NCBI GenBank assembly: GCA_934754855.1
Contig: CAKVJR010000021.1
Span: 1 to 18,961 of the forward strand
Length of the DNA: 18,961 bases
From: an uncultured Candidatus Melainabacteria bacterium
Lineage (GTDB): Bacteria; Cyanobacteriota; Vampirovibrionia; Gastranaerophilales; Gastranaerophilaceae
Reading direction: 5' to 3'
Made by a program: the position numbers and the translations under genes. The notes beneath the pieces are model-generated. The model searched no databases. It worked only from the letters and a program-made list of their open reading frames with translations, and had not been told where the DNA came from. Below are positions 15,436-18,961 of this stretch, in pieces. The stretch's first letter is position 1. The number at the start of each line of letters is the position of its first letter.

Positions 15436-15444
15436 TGGTATAAT
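15436..15444 (+). promoter_or_regulatory. Extended -10 promoter of the histidine kinase gene
   Basis: TGGTATAAT combines a perfect TATAAT (15439-15444) with an extended -10 TGn element. It begins 13 nt after the CstA stop and lies 26 nt before the kinase ATG. The -35 (GTGCAT) is poor. It is the best promoter-like sequence in the window. Confidence 0.6.
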
Positions 15445-15470
15445 AAACTCATTGAACATGGGATATAGCG

Positions 15471-16742
15471 ATGACAAAAAAAATTAACAAAGTAAATGAA
15501 TTGCGTAACTTGGTTTTGGCAAGTTCTGACAGAGAATATGAAAAGCAAACCGTGCAAGGGATTTTGCGTTCAATGCTTGAACCCTTGATGGAACAACCGT
15601 CACAAGAGGGTTTAGTTTTGATGAAACTTTCAAATACCGAGGGCATTTCTTCAATTCTGAAACGTCTTGAATTTTCCGATGTCAAAATGTACTGCTATTG
15701 CGACAATTTGGCAAACGACAAAATTATGAACGTCGAAAAAGAAAAAATTTGGGACACAACGGAATTTGTCCTTATCCTCGCTCCGAGATATTCTTCGGTT
15801 CTCATTTGGGATTGGGATTTGACAAACAACGGAATGACACAAATTTGCTTGATTTTGAACTCAAGAGAAATTTCCGACATCGCAAATATTATGTTCAATA
15901 ACTCGACAATTGAACTCAACAGTTATTTGACAACTTACGCTCCCGACCGTCGTGAGCAAAAAACAATGAACATCGCAATTAACAAAATCGTTAATTGCCT
16001 TAATAACGTTAACCAAGAAATGGTCTTTTCTCAAGCGGAAAAAGAAACTTATTCGGAATCGGAAGACTTGCTCAAACAATATGAACAGATTTCCGAAAAA
16101 GCAAAAATGACCGCTCACGAAATAAAAAATCACGTTTCTGTTATCGATTTATACACAAAAATTCTTGAAAAAAGACTCGAAAACGTCGAACTCGAACAAG
16201 AAAGCAAAAAATCTGTCGAAAACAGCATAGAAAGTATCAAACAGGCTGCTTTCACGATTTCATCATTCATAAGCGAACTCCGAAGTTACTCTTCTCCGAT
16301 TTTGACTGAAGTTAAACTTTCATCAATCGTAAACAGTGTCGTCAGCCTTGCAATGCCAAAAGCACAAGAAAAAGGCATCGCTCTCGAATCGTACGTTGAC
16401 GATGAATTTCGTGTCCACATTGACGAAACAAAAATGCAAAGCGTCATTTTAAACTTGATTTACAACGCAATCGATGCAATCGAAAAGAACGGTCGTGTCA
16501 CATTAAAAATTAAAGGAAAAGAAAATAATTACGTAAAATTGGCTATTTCTGACTCAGGCTCGGGAATTTCCCCAGAAGTTTTACCCCATATTTTTGAAGA
16601 CGGATTTACTACAAAAATTGACGGAAACGGGCTTGGTTTAGGCATTTGCAAGAAACTTACCGAAGAACAATACGGAAAATTAAGACTTGTCAAAACAGAT
16701 GCCGAAGGTACGGAATTTGAACTTTTAATCCCGACAATATAA
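15471..16742 (+). CDS. Soluble sensor histidine kinase, orphan
   Basis: Predicted ATP-dependent autophosphorylating kinase that passes phosphate to a response regulator. The 423 residues contain no membrane helix or signal peptide, so it senses an internal signal or a partner. Residues 1 to ~170 form an unrecognised N-terminal sensor domain. Its segment around 100-115, YSSVLIWDWDLTNNG, has a loose likeness to DICT-type domains, a weak suggestion only. A helical linker (~175-210) leads to the dimerisation helix with phospho-acceptor H216 in AHEIKNH. The ATPase domain has the N box (N332 in NLIYNAIDAI), G1 DSGSGIS (361-367), an F-box-like IFEDGFTTK and G2 GNGLGLGICKKL (385-396). All catalytic boxes are intact. 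GGGA (15460-15463) precedes ATG 15471. No response regulator lies in the window. Confidence 0.9.
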   Translation: MTKKINKVNELRNLVLASSDREYEKQTVQGILRSMLEPLMEQPSQEGLVLMKLSNTEGISSILKRLEFSDVKMYCYCDNLANDKIMNVEKEKIWDTTEFVLILAPRYSSVLIWDWDLTNNGMTQICLILNSREISDIANIMFNNSTIELNSYLTTYAPDRREQKTMNIAINKIVNCLNNVNQEMVFSQAEKETYSESEDLLKQYEQISEKAKMTAHEIKNHVSVIDLYTKILEKRLENVELEQESKKSVENSIESIKQAAFTISSFISELRSYSSPILTEVKLSSIVNSVVSLAMPKAQEKGIALESYVDDEFRVHIDETKMQSVILNLIYNAIDAIEKNGRVTLKIKGKENNYVKLAISDSGSGISPEVLPHIFEDGFTTKIDGNGLGLGICKKLTEEQYGKLRLVKTDAEGTEFELLIPTI

Positions 16743-16800
16743 TTAAACTTCAAACGCTCACCATCATACGGAGGTGAAGTATCTGTTTCGATATGTTTAA
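16743..16800 (+). other. Shine-Dalgarno hairpin and possible 15-residue micro-ORF between kinase and terminator
   Basis: GGAGGTGA (16770-16777) is a near-perfect anti-16S match, but no ordinary gene follows. TCACC (16758-16762) can pair with GGTGA (16773-16777), hiding it. An ATG at 16793 (15-nt spacer) opens MFNKALKKPQAGLYF, ending at TAA 16838-16840 and running through the terminator hairpin. TTAAAC (16743-16748) and GTTTAA (16795-16800) also form an outer inverted pair. This may be chance, a small RNA, or a leader-peptide remnant; translation is unproven. Confidence 0.25.
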
Positions 16801-16810
16801 CAAAGCATTA

Positions 16811-16838
16811 AAAAAGCCCCAAGCGGGGCTTTATTTTT
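16811..16838. terminator. Bidirectional intrinsic terminator
   Basis: An 8-bp stem AAAGCCCC (16813-16820) / GGGGCTTT (16825-16832) with a 4-nt loop AAGC is followed by ATTTTT on the plus strand and flanked by an A run giving TTTTTT on the minus strand. It lies between the kinase gene (+) and the coaD/coiled-coil unit (-), and can end both. Confidence 0.9.
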
Positions 16839-16862
16839 AATTTAGAAAATCTTTTAAGGGTT

Positions 16863-17477
16863 TTATTCTTCTTCCTCATACTCATCATTTTGAGAAATTT
16901 GTTGTTGCTGTTGAGGATAAACATCTTCGTGAGCGATGGCTTCCATTTGAGCCTCACGACCGGAACGTTGATTTGCAAGGGCAGTTTGGCATGCTTGAAT
17001 GTTATTGAGGAATTGACCGATATTGCCTGCCATATCGTTGAAAATCTTTGCGGCATAATCTTCTGCACCTTCTTGAATAACTGCTGCTTTTCTGATTGCC
17101 GTAATTTTAATCTCTTCTGCTTCTCTGACAGCATTTGCCTGCAAGTTTTCGCAATATTCTTCAACTTGTTGTTTTTGTTTCGCGAGAACTTCTTGAGCAC
17201 GTTTTGAAATTTCATCACGGCTGACAAGTCTTGCCTGTTCGTCACGAGCGTCTTGAATCATACGTTCTGCACGGTTTTGTGCTTCTCGAACAATCTCATC
17301 TTTTCTCGACATAATCATTTCAGCCTCTTTAATATCAGCCGGAATGCTTGCGTTGCATTGTTCGATTAATTCTTCCAATTCTGCCTTATTAACAATTGTA
17401 TATCCAAAAAGTTCATACCCCTTTTGCAAAAGAGCATTCGCCTTGCCGAGTAAACTTTTTAACTGAAGTTGAGCCAT
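16863..17477 (-). CDS. DivIVA-like / ATP-synthase-b-like coiled-coil protein
   Basis: The 204-residue protein is almost entirely charged, Ala-rich helix. A short N-terminal segment (1-30, LLGKANALLQKGYELFGYTIV) precedes VNKAELEELIEQCNASIP. A long coiled coil runs from about 45 to 150 with repeated EA-x2-I/A patterns (AEMIMSRKDEIVREAQNRAE, then REAEEIKITAIRKAA). A Gln-rich run and an acidic tail (DEYEEEE) finish it. This order of VDK-like anchor segment followed by a helix of EAQ-x-A-x-x-II repeats matches the 'ATPase' coiled-coil protein commonly encoded beside coaD in Clostridia. Such proteins are often labelled DivIVA-like or F0F1 subunit b-like by composition only. It starts 3 nt after coaD, with AAGGGG as ribosome site, so they are co-translated. 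A scaffold or septum/envelope role is conceivable but not shown. Confidence 0.7.
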   Translation of the reverse strand: MAQLQLKSLLGKANALLQKGYELFGYTIVNKAELEELIEQCNASIPADIKEAEMIMSRKDEIVREAQNRAERMIQDARDEQARLVSRDEISKRAQEVLAKQKQQVEEYCENLQANAVREAEEIKITAIRKAAVIQEGAEDYAAKIFNDMAGNIGQFLNNIQACQTALANQRSGREAQMEAIAHEDVYPQQQQQISQNDEYEEEE

Positions 17478-17480
17478 CTG

Positions 17481-17981
17481 TTACCCCTTATTGATTTTCT
17501 TTTTTAAATATTCTGCTACCGGCGGAGAAACGAATTTAGAAATATCGCCGCCCATCAAAGCAACTTCTTTGACTGTACTTGATGAAATGAAGTTATATTT
17601 CGGTTTTGTAATCAAAAAAACCGTATTAATTTCGGGAGCAAGTGCGTTGTTTGTTTGCGAAAGTTGCATTTCATACTCAAAATCCGAAACAGCACGCAAT
17701 CCTCTGATTAAGACATTTGCTCCTTTTTGTTTTGCGTAATCAATCGTCAATCCGTCAAAAGAATCCACCTCAACATTTTCCAACTTATCGTGTTCACACG
17801 ACAAACGGATAAGATGAAGTCTGTCCTCAATCGGCAAAAATGAACGTTTGTCACTATTCTTCAACACAGCAATAATAACCTTATCAAAGATGCCTGCGGC
17901 TCTTTTCAAAACATCAAGATGTCCTTTTGTCACGGGATCAAAACTTCCCGGATATATCGCAATTTCCAAAATTGTCCTCAT
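17481..17981 (-). CDS. coaD: Phosphopantetheine adenylyltransferase
   Basis: CoaD transfers AMP from ATP to 4'-phosphopantetheine, the penultimate step of coenzyme A synthesis, in the cytosol. Motifs are complete: YPGSFDPVTKGHLDV (10-24) with the T/HxGH-type nucleotidyltransferase site (H21), the phosphopantetheine-binding RGLR (93-96) and ISSSTVKE (132-139). Start choice: ATG 17981 has no good ribosome site. TTG at 17969 (codon 5) is preceded by GAGGA at 5-nt spacing and gives MEIAIYPG, exactly the usual CoaD N-terminal length, so the TTG may be the true start; the outer limit is listed here. A 7-bp inverted repeat lies just upstream (17990-18012). The coiled-coil gene follows after 3 nt. 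Confidence 0.96.
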   Translation of the reverse strand: MRTILEIAIYPGSFDPVTKGHLDVLKRAAGIFDKVIIAVLKNSDKRSFLPIEDRLHLIRLSCEHDKLENVEVDSFDGLTIDYAKQKGANVLIRGLRAVSDFEYEMQLSQTNNALAPEINTVFLITKPKYNFISSSTVKEVALMGGDISKFVSPPVAEYLKKKINKG

Positions 17982-17989
17982 TTCAGCAT

Positions 17990-18012
17990 GCTTACATCTA
18001 TATATTGTAAGC
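17990..18012. repeat. Inverted repeat upstream of coaD
   Basis: GCTTACA (17990-17996) and TGTAAGC (18006-18012) form a perfect 7-bp inverted repeat around a 9-nt AT loop, 8 nt before the coaD ATG. There is no T run on the minus strand after it, so it is not a standard terminator for the upstream gene. It could be an operator or leader hairpin. Confidence 0.4.
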
Positions 18013-18043
18013 GGTTTTTGAAAATTTTGCAGAATTTTAACAT

Positions 18044-18370
18044 TTATTTATGTTTTGAAAAATTTTTGTTCTTTTTTCCTTTTAAAAATTTAAACAAAGA
18101 AAAGCCCAAAAGTACGGAATTAAGCACACCCGCTGCTTTTTCAACCTTCGCAACACGCTCCTGCTCAACTCTTTCCGCAAGTATCGCCCGAAGTTTAGCA
18201 TTCAATATTCTTAAATTCATTTTAAATTCTGTTAAGTTTCCAGTAAATCCCGACTTTGCAAGATTTCGGTTAACCTCTTCCGTCAAGCGGATTTTCTTCT
18301 CCATAAACATAATCATATAAACGCCGACGACGATTTCTACAACAATTAAAATAAATATTAATTCAATCAT
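18044..18370 (-). CDS. Small membrane-anchored hypothetical protein
   Basis: Function unknown. The 108-residue protein begins with a hydrophobic helix (about 2-22, IELIFILIVVEIVVGVYMIM). An amphipathic, probably coiled-coil segment (24-80, with LRILNAKLRAILAERVEQERVAKVEKAA) follows. A second weakly hydrophobic patch (VLNSVLLGFSLFKFL) and a very basic end (KGKKNKNFSKHK) finish it. Start: ATG 18370 has AGAGGG 6 nt upstream, a strong site. An upstream in-frame ATG at 18409 (121 residues) has no such site and begins next to a TATAAT, so I reject it. It is transcribed alone, between coaD (same strand, 62-nt gap with inverted repeat) and divergent murT. Division or envelope-scaffold proteins have such layouts, but that is only analogy. 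Confidence 0.65.
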   Translation of the reverse strand: MIELIFILIVVEIVVGVYMIMFMEKKIRLTEEVNRNLAKSGFTGNLTEFKMNLRILNAKLRAILAERVEQERVAKVEKAAGVLNSVLLGFSLFKFLKGKKNKNFSKHK

Positions 18371-18397
18371 TTGATGCCCTCTTTTGCAATTTATATT

Positions 18398-18403
18398 ATT
18401 ATA
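18398..18403 (-). promoter_or_regulatory. Candidate -10 for the small membrane protein gene
   Basis: A perfect TATAAT on the minus strand lies 28 nt before the ATG at 18370, with TG three bases further upstream. The -35 is AT-rich and poor. Being here, it also makes the longer reading frame from 18409 unlikely. Confidence 0.4.
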
Positions 18404-18453
18404 AAACATAAGAAGAACTTTTTAAATAAGTTAAGGATAAAATCAACTCGATT

Positions 18454-18961
18454 ATGGAAAAAATCAGATACATTATATCATTATTCCTCGCAAAAACTGC
18501 CGTAAAAGCAATAAAATTACGAGGAAAATCAAAAGGCACATCAGCCCCGGGCATGCTCGCCATGAAAATTTGCCCCTCATTTATCCGTGAAGCCGCAAAA
18601 ATGAACTTGGAAAAAACAATTACCGTAACGGGTACAAACGGCAAAACGACCACAACAGGCTTGCTCGCACACTTTATCAAAGAAAGCGGTAAGAAAATCA
18701 TTCACAACACCGAAGGTGCAAACATGCTCACAGGCATCGCCACCGCTCTCGTTCACAATGTCGAATTTAACAAAAAAAGCGACTACATGATTTTTGAATG
18801 CGACGAAGCATATTTGAGAAAATTATACGATTTTCTAAAGGCTGACTATCTCCTCGTAACAAACCTTTTCCGTGATCAACTCGACCGCTACGGCGAACTC
18901 GATACAACTTACAAAAAAATTAAAGAAGGTACGGAAAAAAATCCCGACATGACCGTATTTC
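18454..18961 (+). CDS. murT: MurT-type Mur ligase (lipid II isoglutaminyl synthase subunit), 5' part only
   Basis: The frame is open to the window end, giving the first 169 residues of a usually ~430-450-residue protein. MurT with the glutaminase GatD amidates the D-glutamate of lipid II. The N-terminal segment RGKSKGTSAPGMLAMKI, the Walker A TGTNGKTTTTG (59-69), NTEGANMLTGIATAL (about 88-102), the FECDEAYL strand and TNLFRDQLDRYGELD (136-150) are the MurT signature order, distinct from MurC-F. The zinc-ribbon and DUF1727 regions, as well as gatD, would lie downstream, outside the window. ATG 18454 has AAGGA only at 16 nt upstream, yet no other in-frame start fits. It is divergent from the small membrane-protein gene. 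FolC/CphA-type Mur ligases are the alternative and fit less well. Confidence 0.87.
   Translation, partial: MEKIRYIISLFLAKTAVKAIKLRGKSKGTSAPGMLAMKICPSFIREAAKMNLEKTITVTGTNGKTTTTGLLAHFIKESGKKIIHNTEGANMLTGIATALVHNVEFNKKSDYMIFECDEAYLRKLYDFLKADYLLVTNLFRDQLDRYGELDTTYKKIKEGTEKNPDMTVF

Noticed and set aside
16808..17245. Second same-strand frame inside the coiled-coil gene
   Set aside because: Lysine-rich out-of-frame reading of a repetitive helical gene; starts within it and lacks a ribosome site.
17919..18320. Plus-strand frame across the coaD leader and the small membrane-protein gene
   Set aside because: Antisense to both genes, crosses the intergenic hairpin, composition not protein-like.
18399..18701. 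Minus-strand frame opposite the start of murT
   Set aside because: It opposes the MurT Walker A region; a shadow.
1..18961. Defence island, prophage, CRISPR or biosynthetic gene cluster
   Set aside because: All recognised genes are core metabolism, envelope or signalling; no integrase, transposase, repeat array or toxin-antitoxin pair is seen.

Overview
The window looks like the chromosome of an AT-rich (roughly 35-40 % GC by eye), diderm, non-photosynthetic relative of the Cyanobacteria, most likely Melainabacteria/Vampirovibrionia (for example a gut Gastranaerophilales). This is inference from three things. RecG has a long N-terminal extension of the cyanobacterial type. An IctB/O-antigen-ligase protein and a DUF4330-like protein, both families I associate with cyanobacteria, sit beside LPS-type genes. 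A TolC-family protein and a heptose-kinase homologue imply an outer membrane, while a MurT ligase, best known from Gram-positives, is also present. No photosynthesis gene is visible. No database search was run.

Layout. 1-4502 (+): a tightly overlapping operon of the lipid II flippase MurJ (3' part only), a TsaC/Sua5 tRNA-modification enzyme, a membrane-anchored class III nucleotide cyclase and RecG helicase. 4499-6169 (-): a polytopic GT-C glycosyltransferase, convergent with recG and overlapping its stop. 6255-7196 (+): a divergent GT2 polyprenyl-phosphate glycosyltransferase, followed by a TolC-family outer-membrane protein (7257-8714). 8699-9355 (-): an unrecognised protein, possibly a degenerate RNase H-like/DUF429 relative. 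9486-12532 (+): heptose-phosphate kinase, a DUF4330-like anchored protein and an IctB/O-antigen-ligase protein. 12558-13937 (+): a GltD/GltA-type flavoprotein ending in a hairpin terminator. 14002-15423 (+): a CstA-family transporter. 15471-16742 (+): an orphan soluble histidine kinase behind its own extended -10. A bidirectional terminator separates these from 17981-16863 (-), coaD plus a DivIVA-like coiled-coil protein. The window ends with a small membrane-anchored protein (-) and the 5' part of murT (+).

How the genes work together. The dominant theme is cell-envelope building. MurJ and MurT act on peptidoglycan precursors. The GT2/GT-C pair looks like a donor-synthase/acceptor-transferase system using a polyprenyl-phosphate sugar. 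The heptose kinase, DUF4330-like and IctB/ligase cluster probably serves surface glycan assembly, and TolC serves export. The remaining genes are housekeeping or metabolic (TsaC, RecG, CoaD, GltA-like, CstA) or signalling (cyclase, histidine kinase).

No stretch of 300 bases lacks a gene. The longest gaps are 9356-9485 (divergent promoter region) and 16743-16862 (hairpin, possible micro-ORF and terminator). I see no tRNA, rRNA, CRISPR array, insertion sequence or phage gene. This is an ordinary, compact core-genome region. The most interesting points are small-scale: a cyclase embedded in a housekeeping operon, a probably catalytically dead RNase H-like protein, a cysteine-rich N-terminus on the DUF4330-like protein, and a Shine-Dalgarno-masking hairpin.
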